The notes beneath the pieces are model-generated. The model did not search any database, had not been told where the DNA came from, and saw nothing but the letters and a program-made list of their open reading frames with translations. This document shows, piece after piece, positions 35,783 to 43,830 of a DNA stretch of 64,000 bases. The position numbers and the translations under genes were made by a program. Where the stretch lies: NCBI RefSeq assembly GCF_025822605.1, contig NZ_JACKTY010000031.1, forward strand, positions 144,476 through 208,475, written 5' to 3'. Position 1 is the stretch's first letter; each line of letters begins with the position of its first letter. Origin of the DNA: Mycolicibacterium komossense. Lineage in GTDB: Bacteria > Actinomycetota > Actinomycetes > Mycobacteriales > Mycobacteriaceae.

Positions 35783-36880
35783 TCAGGGGATGAGCAGGGT
35801 GCGCAGGGCGGCGCCGGATTCGAGGTTCTCGAACGCCGCGGCGGCCTCGGCGAGCGGGCGGCGTGCCCAGATCAGCGGGTCGAGTTTGAGCTGGCCGTCC
35901 ATGTAGCGGTCGACCAGCGCGGGGATGTCGATCGAGGGCCGCACCGATCCGTAATTGGAGCCCAGGATGCGCTGGTCGGCTTCGGCCAGCACCAGGGGTT
36001 CGAAGGATGCCCGCGCGCCGGTCTTGGGCAGGCCCACCACGACGGCGGCGCCCCCGAGGCCCAGCATGCGGATCGCCTGTTCGGTGGTGCTGGTGTGCCC
36101 GATCGCGTCGAACGCGTAGTCCACGCCGTCGGGCAGGAGATCGAAGAGCAGTTCGACGGCGTCGTCGCGGGTGGCGTTGATGCGGTCGGTTGCACCGAAT
36201 TGCACCGCGAGCGCGGTCTTGTCGGCGAGTACGTCGATCGCGATGATCCGTTCCGCACCGGCCAGCTTGGCGCCCTGTACGACGTTGAGGCCGACGCCGC
36301 CGCAGCCGATGACCGCGACCGTGGCACCCGGTTCGACGGCGGCGGTGTTGACCACGGCGCCGACACCGGTGGCCACCGCGCAGCCGACGACCGCGATCGC
36401 GTCCAGTGGGGCGTCGTCGCGCACCTTCACCGCGCCGGAGGCCGGCACCACGACCTCTTCGGCGAACGACGACACCCCCAGGTAGTGATGCAGCGTCTCG
36501 CCGTCCTTGGACAACCGCGACGTGCCGTCGAAGAGGACGCCCTTGGGTCCGACCTCGGTGGCGACCTTCTGGCAGCGCGCCTCGTGACCGGAGCGGCAGT
36601 ACCGGCACTCACCGCACGGCGGCACCCAGGACAGCACCACGTGGTCCCCGACCGCCAGCGAGGTCACGCCTTCGCCGAGTTCGATCACCACACCGGACCC
36701 TTCGTGCCCCATCACCAGGGGTGCGGGTGCGTCCCAGTCTCCGCGCTTGACGTGCAGGTCCGAGTGGCACACGCCGGCGGCGGCGATCTTGACGCGGACC
36801 TCGCCGCGCTTCGGGCCCGCCAGATCGACGTCGGTGAATTCGATGGGCGTAGAGGAGTCTCGGAAGACGACGGCTTTCAC
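35783..36880 (-). CDS. Zinc-dependent alcohol dehydrogenase (MDR class III-like)
   Basis: A 365-residue medium-chain dehydrogenase. Catalytic Zn ligands: Cys in AGVCHSDLH, GHEGSG (His-Glu) and Cys in VGCAVATG. Structural Zn: four Cys in CGECRYCRSGHEARC. NAD-binding loop is GCGGVGLN followed by IIAIDVLADK (Asp selects NAD+). It oxidises an alcohol or aldehyde adduct reversibly. GTG start. Co-directional with the permease and divergent from PucR, suggesting catabolism of an imported amino-alcohol or the alcohol from an amine, which is inference. Confidence 0.92.
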   Translation of the reverse strand: MKAVVFRDSSTPIEFTDVDLAGPKRGEVRVKIAAAGVCHSDLHVKRGDWDAPAPLVMGHEGSGVVIELGEGVTSLAVGDHVVLSWVPPCGECRYCRSGHEARCQKVATEVGPKGVLFDGTSRLSKDGETLHHYLGVSSFAEEVVVPASGAVKVRDDAPLDAIAVVGCAVATGVGAVVNTAAVEPGATVAVIGCGGVGLNVVQGAKLAGAERIIAIDVLADKTALAVQFGATDRINATRDDAVELLFDLLPDGVDYAFDAIGHTSTTEQAIRMLGLGGAAVVVGLPKTGARASFEPLVLAEADQRILGSNYGSVRPSIDIPALVDRYMDGQLKLDPLIWARRPLAEAAAAFENLESGAALRTLLIP

Positions 36881-36984
36881 ACGGTTCCTTGGGTCGGGGG
36901 GCGATTCCGTCGAATGCTACGAAGCCGCATGCCGTCACGTCATTGCAAAAAAGTGGGACCAGGCCCACAGATTTCGACATTTCG

Positions 36985-36990
36985 TACAAT
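36985..36990 (+). promoter_or_regulatory. Candidate -10 element for leaderless pucR-type transcript
   Basis: TACAAT fits the mycobacterial TANNNT -10 and ends six bases before the ATG of the PucR gene, the spacing expected if transcription starts at the A of ATG. No ribosome site is visible. No good -35 element seen. Confidence 0.45.
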
Positions 36991-36996
36991 CTCGGG

Positions 36997-38439
36997 ATGG
37001 GCTACTCCGTGCGGTCGATCGGGGACTATCTGTCAGCCGAGCTGTTGCCGGGCACCGTCGAGGCCACCGCGCCCGTCGAAGGCGCAATACGGCTGAGCGA
37101 GTTTGTGATGGCTGTTTCCGCCCTGCACGCCACCCTGGTCGTGGGGACCCCGGCAGAGCTCCTCGAGGCATTGGCGGACACCGTGCGACGCCGGTCGCTA
37201 GCTGCCTGCGTGCTGGTGGTCGCGGGTGAGGAGGCCGACCACGACCTGCTCACAGCCCTGGACGAGGCCGCGATCACCGCGTTGTTCGTCCCGGGAGTGG
37301 ATGCCGAGGTGGTGCACCCGCGCCTGGTCGCGCTGATCGCCACGGATCAGTCAGCCGAGGATCGCCGCGTCACCACCGGCACGAAAGTGCTGACGCAGGT
37401 GGCGCGCCGGGGCGGGGTGGTCGCCGTGGTGGCCGAACTGGCGCACCGGATCGACGGCTGGGTGGTGCTGCTCGATGCGCACGGCCAGATGATCACGACC
37501 GCGGGCTCTGGTGGTCTGCATGTGCGCGACGCCGTGGCGGTGGCGTTCAATCGCCCGGTGCGGGTGCGGCATCGCGGTCTGCAGGTGCATGCGGTCGGAC
37601 AAGGCGAGGACATCAGCGCCCACCTGGTGATCAGCGCGCGCGGTTCGACAAGTCGCAGCCGTGATCTCGGATCACAGGCCGCCGCGCTGCTGGATCTGCT
37701 GCTGCGTACCCCCGACCACCCGGCGACCGAGCGACTGGGACGCGAGGTGATGCTGTCGACATTGTTGCGTGGCGGCCCCGAAGCGGCGGAACTGTTGCGG
37801 CGCTGGGGAGTTCACGCCGATTCGTTGACCGCGTTCGCTGTCGCCTCGCGCTCCCGCACGATCGACGCCGAGCGCCTGGCCATCCGCTGGCTCGACGAAC
37901 TCGGCGCCGCCCATGTGCTTTCGGCATCCCAGGGGCGGGTGCTCGGATTCATCGCCGACGACGGTGCCCCCGAGTTGGCCACTATCGTCGAGGGGCTTGC
38001 CGGCGCGGGTCGGATGCCACTGCGGCTGGGCCTGGGATCGCCGAGCGAGCCGCAGTCGCTGGCGCGCTCGGCCGCCGAGGCCAAGCAGTCGCTCGAAATC
38101 GCACTCGTCGACGCCCAACCCGTCGTCTGGTACCAATCGCTGGCCACGGTGTCCTACGTCCTCGAACACCTCGACGACAGCGCCACGACGCGTATCGCCG
38201 CCGTGCTCGACCCCCTGCGCGAGCACGACGGCGCACACGGCACGCTGTTCGAGACCCTGCAGGTCTATCTCGCCGAACATGGCGCCTGGGGTGCCACGGC
38301 TTCCAAGCTCCGCGTGCACCGCCAGACGCTCACCACCCGCATCCGGCGCATCGAAGAGCTCACCGGATTGTCGATGACGAATCCTGACGACCGCACTGCG
38401 GCGTGGCTGGCCATCCGCACGCTCCAAAATCAGACCTGA
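36997..38439 (+). CDS. PucR family transcriptional regulator
   Basis: A 480-residue regulator. N-terminal PucR-like domain (to about 120), a middle GGDEF-like CdaR domain (about 250-380; SLTAFAVASR, LGLGSPSEPQSLARSAAEAK) and C-terminal HTH_30 with LAEHGAWGATASKLRVHRQT and RIRRIEELTGL. PucR proteins activate purine, amino-acid or amine catabolic genes. The frame opens at 36889, but ATG 36997 with an adjacent -10 is favoured. Divergent from the dehydrogenase/permease pair across 116 bases. Confidence 0.87.
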   Translation: MGYSVRSIGDYLSAELLPGTVEATAPVEGAIRLSEFVMAVSALHATLVVGTPAELLEALADTVRRRSLAACVLVVAGEEADHDLLTALDEAAITALFVPGVDAEVVHPRLVALIATDQSAEDRRVTTGTKVLTQVARRGGVVAVVAELAHRIDGWVVLLDAHGQMITTAGSGGLHVRDAVAVAFNRPVRVRHRGLQVHAVGQGEDISAHLVISARGSTSRSRDLGSQAAALLDLLLRTPDHPATERLGREVMLSTLLRGGPEAAELLRRWGVHADSLTAFAVASRSRTIDAERLAIRWLDELGAAHVLSASQGRVLGFIADDGAPELATIVEGLAGAGRMPLRLGLGSPSEPQSLARSAAEAKQSLEIALVDAQPVVWYQSLATVSYVLEHLDDSATTRIAAVLDPLREHDGAHGTLFETLQVYLAEHGAWGATASKLRVHRQTLTTRIRRIEELTGLSMTNPDDRTAAWLAIRTLQNQT

Positions 38440-38552
38440 GGCGCCGCCGTTGACAGCAAACCCGCAGGCGGACACGCCGCCAGGTGGCACAGTTCAGTTC
38501 TAGGGTCCAACGGGGCGGGCAATGCGGCTCGCCGGGCGAAGGGATCCCCACG

Positions 38553-39101
38553 GTGACGCACTCGAGCATCCAGTCGAATGGCATCGGCGAGCGGCCGGGA
38601 GCCGCATCCACCGCCGAGCCGACCGACCCGGTGACCGCCGACCGCTGGCAACGCCTGAAAAACGAATGGGGTCGGCGCCTGCAGCCCGGGGAGCAGTCGG
38701 TGGTGATCGCCTGGTCCTCTTTCACCGCCACCTTCGCCGGCGTGCGCGCGCTGACTCATTGGATCCACGACGGCCACGGTCCCTCCAGTGGCGGAATGTC
38801 GCTCGGCGGGCACCACTTCCACCACTACAACATCGGGATCGCCGGCTTGGCGGCCATCGGTGCAGTTGCATTGCGAGGTCACGAACGGCATCTGCGGCAT
38901 CCGGTGACGGCGGCGGCCTACGGAACGGCGATAGCCCTGATCGTCGACGAGCTGGCCCTGCTCATCGATCTCAAAGATGTCTACTGGGCGCGCCAGGGCC
39001 GCACCAGTGTCGATGCCGCCATCATCCTCACCGCCGTCGGGGCGACCGTTGCCGCCGGGCTGCCGTTCTGGTCGCATGCCCGCGGGGCGCTGCGCGCGTA
39101 A
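38553..39101 (+). CDS. Conserved integral membrane protein, unknown function
   Basis: A 182-residue protein with a hydrophilic N-terminus (about 60 residues) and four membrane helices. A His-rich motif SLGGHHFHHYNIGI sits before helix two and could bind metal, which is inference. Conserved charged residues DELALLIDLKDVYW occur in the third region. GTG 38553 is chosen; the frame is open to 38484. I do not recognise the family beyond a general actinobacterial membrane protein. Confidence 0.6.
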   Translation: MTHSSIQSNGIGERPGAASTAEPTDPVTADRWQRLKNEWGRRLQPGEQSVVIAWSSFTATFAGVRALTHWIHDGHGPSSGGMSLGGHHFHHYNIGIAGLAAIGAVALRGHERHLRHPVTAAAYGTAIALIVDELALLIDLKDVYWARQGRTSVDAAIILTAVGATVAAGLPFWSHARGALRA

Positions 39102-39332
39102 CCCACCAGGCCAATCGGCCGCGCGGGCGCTCCCCGACGGGGTGCCATTCGCCGGCTGCGCCGGTGTCCCGGCGGGGGCGACGTCGGCTACCAGACACCA
39201 CATCGTCCAACCGTGCCCGATTCCTGGGCCGCCGCGCGTATCGTGCTGCGAGCGGCAACCCCGCAGGGGTGGAATCGTAGACATCCGTCGCGCCACCCGG
39301 CTCTCGAGAGCGACCGTCCGAAAGGCATCGTC

Positions 39333-40736
39333 GTGCAACAGATCGGCCCATCATCGTCACCTCAACTGTCACGGTCGCTCGGACTGTGGGCGATCGTCGG
39401 CCTCGGCCTGGGCTACATGACGCCCATGACGGTGTTCGACACGTTCGGAATCGTGTCGGGCGAGACCGACGGGGTCGTTCCGCTCGCGTACATCGTCGCG
39501 CTGGTCGCCATGGTGTTCACCGCGATCAGCTACGGCCGGATGACGCGGGTGTTCCCCTCGGCGGGTTCTGCTTTCACGTACGCCTCCGAGGTCATCCACC
39601 CCAACATCGGCTTCCTCGTGGGATGGTCATCACTGCTCGACTATCTGCTGCTGCCGATGGTCAACGCGGTGATCGGCCGGATCTACTTCGAGTCGTTCTT
39701 CCCCGACACCCCGTCGTGGATATTCGTCATCGTCTACGTCGCGATCGTCACCTTGCTCAACGCCTGGAGCATCAAGGGAACGTCGAGCATCAACGGAATT
39801 CTCGTCATCTTCCAGATCGTCCTGATCGGTGTGTTCGTCGTCCTGGCCTACATCGAGCTGACCAAGGGCGTGGGCCAGGGCACCGCCTTCACGCTGCAGC
39901 CGCTGTATCACGCAGGCGTGGACATGCAGGCGGTCATCGCCGGGGCCACCGTGGTGTGCTTCTCGTTCATCGGGTTCGACGCGATCACGATGTACAGCGA
40001 GGAAGCGAAGTCGCCCAACACCGTTCCCAAGGCGATCGTCCTGGCCCTGCTGATCGGCGGCGCGATCTTCCTGATCGGCGCCTGGTTCGCGCAGTCCGCC
40101 TTTCCCACGCTCGACGGCTTCGAGGTCACCGACGACACGCTTCCCGAACTCGCGCTGAAGGTCGGCGGCGCGTTCTTCAAGATCCTGTTCGTCTCGGCTG
40201 CGCTGGCCGCCATGTTCGCCTCGAGCCTGTCCTCCCATGCCAGCGTCTCCCGGATGATCTACGTGATGGCTCGCAATGGCACGGGCCGGATCCCGAAGTT
40301 CCTGTCCTACATCCATCCGAGATTCCTGACGCCGCTGCACGCCGTGCTGATCGTCGGTGCGGTGTCGCTGCTGGCGTTCCGGTTCACGCTCGAGTTCGTC
40401 TCGTCGATGATCAACTTCGGCGCGCTCATCGCCTTCACCGTCGTCAACCTGACCGTGCTGCTGTATTTCGCCGTGCGCCTGAAGAAGCGCCGGACGCCCG
40501 CGGAGATCTTCACCAACATCGTGCTACCGATCATCGGCATGTGCCTGACGGCGGTGCTGTGGCTCAACCTGCACTTCGATGCCCTTGCCTACGGTGCGAT
40601 CTGGTTCGTCATCGGCCTCACGCTGCTGATCTACGTCACCCGTGGGTTGCGTAAGCCGCTGACGATGCGCATCGAGGAGGAGACACTCGCCGAGGAGGGG
40701 ACACCGATTCCGCACATCAAGCACGGCGAAATCTGA
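39333..40736 (+). CDS. APC-family amino acid permease
   Basis: A 467-residue membrane transporter with about 12 helices. N-terminal motif LGLWAIVGLGLGYMTPMTVF and mid-protein SFIGFDAITMYSEEAKSPNT are typical of APC carriers with the GFD/E signature. GTG 39333 is preferred, with GAAAGG eight bases upstream; the frame extends to 39213 without membrane character. Substrate unknown. No partner catabolic gene on the same strand; it is convergent with the antiporter of the polyketide cluster, 21 bases apart. Confidence 0.83.
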   Translation: MQQIGPSSSPQLSRSLGLWAIVGLGLGYMTPMTVFDTFGIVSGETDGVVPLAYIVALVAMVFTAISYGRMTRVFPSAGSAFTYASEVIHPNIGFLVGWSSLLDYLLLPMVNAVIGRIYFESFFPDTPSWIFVIVYVAIVTLLNAWSIKGTSSINGILVIFQIVLIGVFVVLAYIELTKGVGQGTAFTLQPLYHAGVDMQAVIAGATVVCFSFIGFDAITMYSEEAKSPNTVPKAIVLALLIGGAIFLIGAWFAQSAFPTLDGFEVTDDTLPELALKVGGAFFKILFVSAALAAMFASSLSSHASVSRMIYVMARNGTGRIPKFLSYIHPRFLTPLHAVLIVGAVSLLAFRFTLEFVSSMINFGALIAFTVVNLTVLLYFAVRLKKRRTPAEIFTNIVLPIIGMCLTAVLWLNLHFDALAYGAIWFVIGLTLLIYVTRGLRKPLTMRIEEETLAEEGTPIPHIKHGEI

Positions 40737-40757
40737 GCGATCTCCGCTGGGGCGGTC

Positions 40758-42137
40758 TCAGAGGTGATCGTGTTCCTCGACAGGGGCCTGTTGACCGGCC
40801 GGTGACACTGCGTCGTCAGGCTCCTCCCCGGCAGGGCCGAACTTCGAGCCCGACCGCTTGAGGCGGCGCTCGAACAGTCGCTGCAACGGGGTGGCGACAA
40901 AGGTGGTGATGATCGTCATCAGCGCCAGGATCGTGTAGAGCTTGCCCGAGATCAGCCCGGCCTCGAATCCGATGTTGAGCAGGATGAGTTCCATCAGGCC
41001 ACGGGCGTTGGCGAGCGCTCCCATCGAACCGGCCTCGTACCAACTCATGCCCTGCCAACGCGCGGCCAGCCCGATCGCACCGAACTTTGCGGCGAAGGAG
41101 ACGACGAGCACGATGCCGGCCATCAGGAGAGTGCCCGGGTCCAGTATCAGGCTGAGCTGAGTGTTCAGCCCCGAATAGATGAAGAACGCGGGCAGCAGCA
41201 AGTAGGTGACCAGCGGTTCGAACCGCTCGCGGACCGCGTCGAGCAGCGCTCCGCGTGGCATGACAGCACCGGCCACGAAAGCACCGAAGACCGAATAGAT
41301 TCCGACGACATCGGTGAACCAGCTCGCGGTCAACACCACCAGAAGAATGACGCTGGTGTGCGCGATCGGTAATCCGCCGGTGCGTTCGACATCGGCACGG
41401 GGCGGGTTCCACGTCTCCAGTCTTCCGAGCAGCGGACGGCCGACGTAGATCATGAACAGCAGGTAGCCCAGCCCGCCTCCGATGGCCAGCAGCGCGCCGA
41501 ATGAACTTCCCTTGGCGGTCGCCACGACTGTCGCCAGGAGCACCCAGGAGCATGCGTCGTCGATGGCGGCGCAGGACAACGCCATCGTCCCCAGCCGGGT
41601 ATCGAGCAGTCCGGAGTCACAGACGATCCACGCCAACATCGGGAACGCCGTGATCGCCACGGCCGCTGCAACGAAAAAGCCGCCCTGCCAATGCATGACC
41701 TTGTCCGTGAAGTACCCGCCGAGGCTGACCATCCACCATCCGACGAGCCCACCGAGGATCAACGGCACACCGATACCGGCCGCTGAGGTGACACCGGCTT
41801 GCCTGACGTGCGCGCCGAGGATGTCCAGCTTGAACGACGCTCCCACCAGAAACATGTAGAGCACGAGTCCGAGTTGGCCCACCACGTAGATGACCGTGAG
41901 GTTCGGATGCATGAACGTCTCGGCCCCGATGGTCAGCTTCGCGGGGAACAGCCAGTGCTGCGCAGCAGGCCAGATCCAGCCCAATACCGAAGGGCCGAGC
42001 AGAAACCCAGCCACCATGATGGCGACCACTTGCACTTGAGCCAGTCGGCGGAACACCGGCCACAACAGGCGATAGGTCAGGAGTATGACGGCGACCTGGA
42101 GGAAGAAGTGCGAGGCGATCGACAGAAGTGGGGGCAT
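40758..42137 (-). CDS. CPA2-family cation:proton antiporter
   Basis: A 459-residue KefB/NapA-type antiporter with about 12-13 helices. Conserved elements: LGLVLYMFLVGASFKLD (TM region), ALSCAAIDDACSWVLLA, the ID-D pair of the ion-binding site, and VFGAFVAGAVMPRG. There is no C-terminal TrkA-N/RCK domain. The ATG (42135-42137) overlaps the stop of the ABC permease (TGATG), making it the last gene of the polyketide operon. The frame runs upstream to 42938 without homology, only as antisense-like noise. An exporter or ion-homeostasis role for the product is inference. Confidence 0.85.
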   Translation of the reverse strand: MPPLLSIASHFFLQVAVILLTYRLLWPVFRRLAQVQVVAIMVAGFLLGPSVLGWIWPAAQHWLFPAKLTIGAETFMHPNLTVIYVVGQLGLVLYMFLVGASFKLDILGAHVRQAGVTSAAGIGVPLILGGLVGWWMVSLGGYFTDKVMHWQGGFFVAAAVAITAFPMLAWIVCDSGLLDTRLGTMALSCAAIDDACSWVLLATVVATAKGSSFGALLAIGGGLGYLLFMIYVGRPLLGRLETWNPPRADVERTGGLPIAHTSVILLVVLTASWFTDVVGIYSVFGAFVAGAVMPRGALLDAVRERFEPLVTYLLLPAFFIYSGLNTQLSLILDPGTLLMAGIVLVVSFAAKFGAIGLAARWQGMSWYEAGSMGALANARGLMELILLNIGFEAGLISGKLYTILALMTIITTFVATPLQRLFERRLKRSGSKFGPAGEEPDDAVSPAGQQAPVEEHDHL

Positions 42138-42997
42138 CAGCGTTTGTCCGACCAACGAAATACAGAGAGACAGGCCAGCAGACCGACGATGCTCCACGCA
42201 GTCAAGACCAGGAAGATGCGCCCGTGCTCCCAGCTGCCCGCGGGTTCGAATACGACCATCTGCTGCGGCAGCAGCACCGATCGAAATCCCTGAGCCATCC
42301 ACTTGACGGGAAAGATCGATCCGACGATCAACATCCACGTCGGCAGCACCATCAGTGGCACGTAGGTACCCGAGAGGAACTGCAGGCCGACTGCGGGTCC
42401 GTTGGTGATGACGGCCGCCGACAGGGCGTTGCTGACCAGGTTGCTGACGAAGATGCCCAGCAGTGAACAGCTGACGATGCCCAGGATGAAGACCCACGCC
42501 AATGTGAACCAGCCGAATGCGTTGGCAGGGAGTTGAAGCCGGAAGACCAGCACGCCTACCAACAGGAGGATGACGGCCTCGGCGAAACTCGCGATGGCAA
42601 CCAGCATGATCTTGCCGACGAAGTACGACGACGCCGTCGTCGGCGTCCCGCGCAATCGCCTCAGGGCGCCCGTTTCGCGGTCGGCGGCAATCCCGATGCC
42701 GAGGTTGACGAACGAGGTCGAGAGGATTCCGTAGGCGAGCATGCTCGCTGCGATCACAGCGCCGGTACTGGTATTCGTGCCGGGCAGTTTCGCCGTGAAG
42801 ATCGAGCCCAACAGAAGGCAGATCACGGCAGGCATCGAGAAGGTCAGGGCCAGCTGTTCGGGACGTCGGTAGAACATCTTCAACTCGGGCACGACGCGGG
42901 ACAACCCGATACGCAGCGGGGACGGCAGAGCCGCCCACGATTCGTCCATGCGGTGTCGAGGGTTGAGGGTGTTCTCCGCAGACTCAATCGCCATCAC
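42137..42997 (-). CDS. ABC-2 type transporter permease
   Basis: A 286-residue membrane subunit with six helices, of the daunorubicin/antibiotic efflux ABC-2 class. Motifs: YGILSTSFVNLGIGIAADRE, the conserved GALRRLRGTPTTASSY amphipathic region before helix three, and LSGTYVPLMVLPTWM in the fifth helix region. It forms the membrane channel for the adjacent ATPase, whose stop it overlaps (GTGATG). It likely secretes the cluster's polyketide or confers self-resistance, inferred from context. Confidence 0.9.
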   Translation of the reverse strand: MMAIESAENTLNPRHRMDESWAALPSPLRIGLSRVVPELKMFYRRPEQLALTFSMPAVICLLLGSIFTAKLPGTNTSTGAVIAASMLAYGILSTSFVNLGIGIAADRETGALRRLRGTPTTASSYFVGKIMLVAIASFAEAVILLLVGVLVFRLQLPANAFGWFTLAWVFILGIVSCSLLGIFVSNLVSNALSAAVITNGPAVGLQFLSGTYVPLMVLPTWMLIVGSIFPVKWMAQGFRSVLLPQQMVVFEPAGSWEHGRIFLVLTAWSIVGLLACLSVFRWSDKR

Positions 42998-43830
42998 GCC
43001 AGCCCGACCAGGCGCAGATAGGCATCTTCCAGTGTGGGGCGCGTGACGGTGAGCGCAGCCAGTTCCGCACCATTCGCCGACCGCTGCCGGATCAGCTCGG
43101 TGGGACGGTCGGTCTGCTCCACATGGAGCTGGTCTCCCTCCATCCAGCGCACCGTCGCGGCCGTGTTCACGTATGCGGTCAATCGCGCCGGCGAGTCCAC
43201 TGCGGCAAGCCGTCCCGCGGCGATCACCGCGACGCGGTCGGCCAGCGCGGCGGCCTCCTCCAGGTAGTGAGTGGTGAGCAGGATGGTGGTCCCGTCGTCT
43301 GCCAGCACCCTGATGAGGTCCCAGAACTGTCTTCTCGCTTCAGGATCGAAACCCGTTGTGGGTTCGTCCAGGAACAGCAGTTCGGGTCTTGCGATGATGC
43401 CCAGGGCGACGTCGAGCCGGCGGCGCTGTCCCCCGGAGAGCGTCCTTACCCTCGAACCAGAACTCGTGGCGAGTCCGACGAGTTCCAGAAGCTCCTCGGG
43501 GCCGCGGGCCTGGCCGTAGCACTTGGCGAACATGCGAGCGGTTTCCAGCACCGTGAGCATCCCGAAGTCACTCGTCTCCTGCAGCACGATGCCGATCTTG
43601 GCGCGCCAGCTGCGCCCTGCAGTCCCGGGGTCCTCGCCCAGGACGCGCACCTGCCCGGCATCGCGCCGCCGGTGACCTTCCAGAATTTCGATGGTCGTCG
43701 ACTTGCCCGCCCCATTCGGACCGAGGATCGCGAAGATCTCCCCGTAGCCGACATCGAGATCCAGGTCCCGGACCGCGTGTAGGTGGCCATAGGACTTCGA
43801 CAATCCACGGACGCTGATGGCAGGCGTCAC
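42994..43830 (-). CDS. ABC transporter ATP-binding protein, drug-export type
   Basis: A 278-residue ATPase. Walker [19 protein letters not shown]-loop GIVLQETSDFG, signature RTLSGGQRRRLD, Walker B PELLFLDEPTTGFDPEARR and H-loop LLTTHYLEEA. The GFDPEARR form is the DrrA/CcmA-like antibiotic export type. It pairs with the ABC-2 permease. The start overlaps the PKS stop by four bases. Cytoplasmic face of the membrane. Confidence 0.93.
   Translation of the reverse strand: MTPAISVRGLSKSYGHLHAVRDLDLDVGYGEIFAILGPNGAGKSTTIEILEGHRRRDAGQVRVLGEDPGTAGRSWRAKIGIVLQETSDFGMLTVLETARMFAKCYGQARGPEELLELVGLATSSGSRVRTLSGGQRRRLDVALGIIARPELLFLDEPTTGFDPEARRQFWDLIRVLADDGTTILLTTHYLEEAAALADRVAVIAAGRLAAVDSPARLTAYVNTAATVRWMEGDQLHVEQTDRPTELIRQRSANGAELAALTVTRPTLEDAYLRLVGLA

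Noticed and set aside
34259-37096. 945-residue plus-strand ORF
   Set aside because: It is exactly antisense to the APC permease and the Zn alcohol dehydrogenase, has low-complexity Asp/His/Arg composition and no motif. GC-rich third positions keep the opposite strand open.
42138-42938. N-terminal extension of the antiporter frame
   Set aside because: Lies in another frame over the ABC-2 permease, is Arg/His-rich and non-membrane; the TGATG start at 42137 is clearly better.
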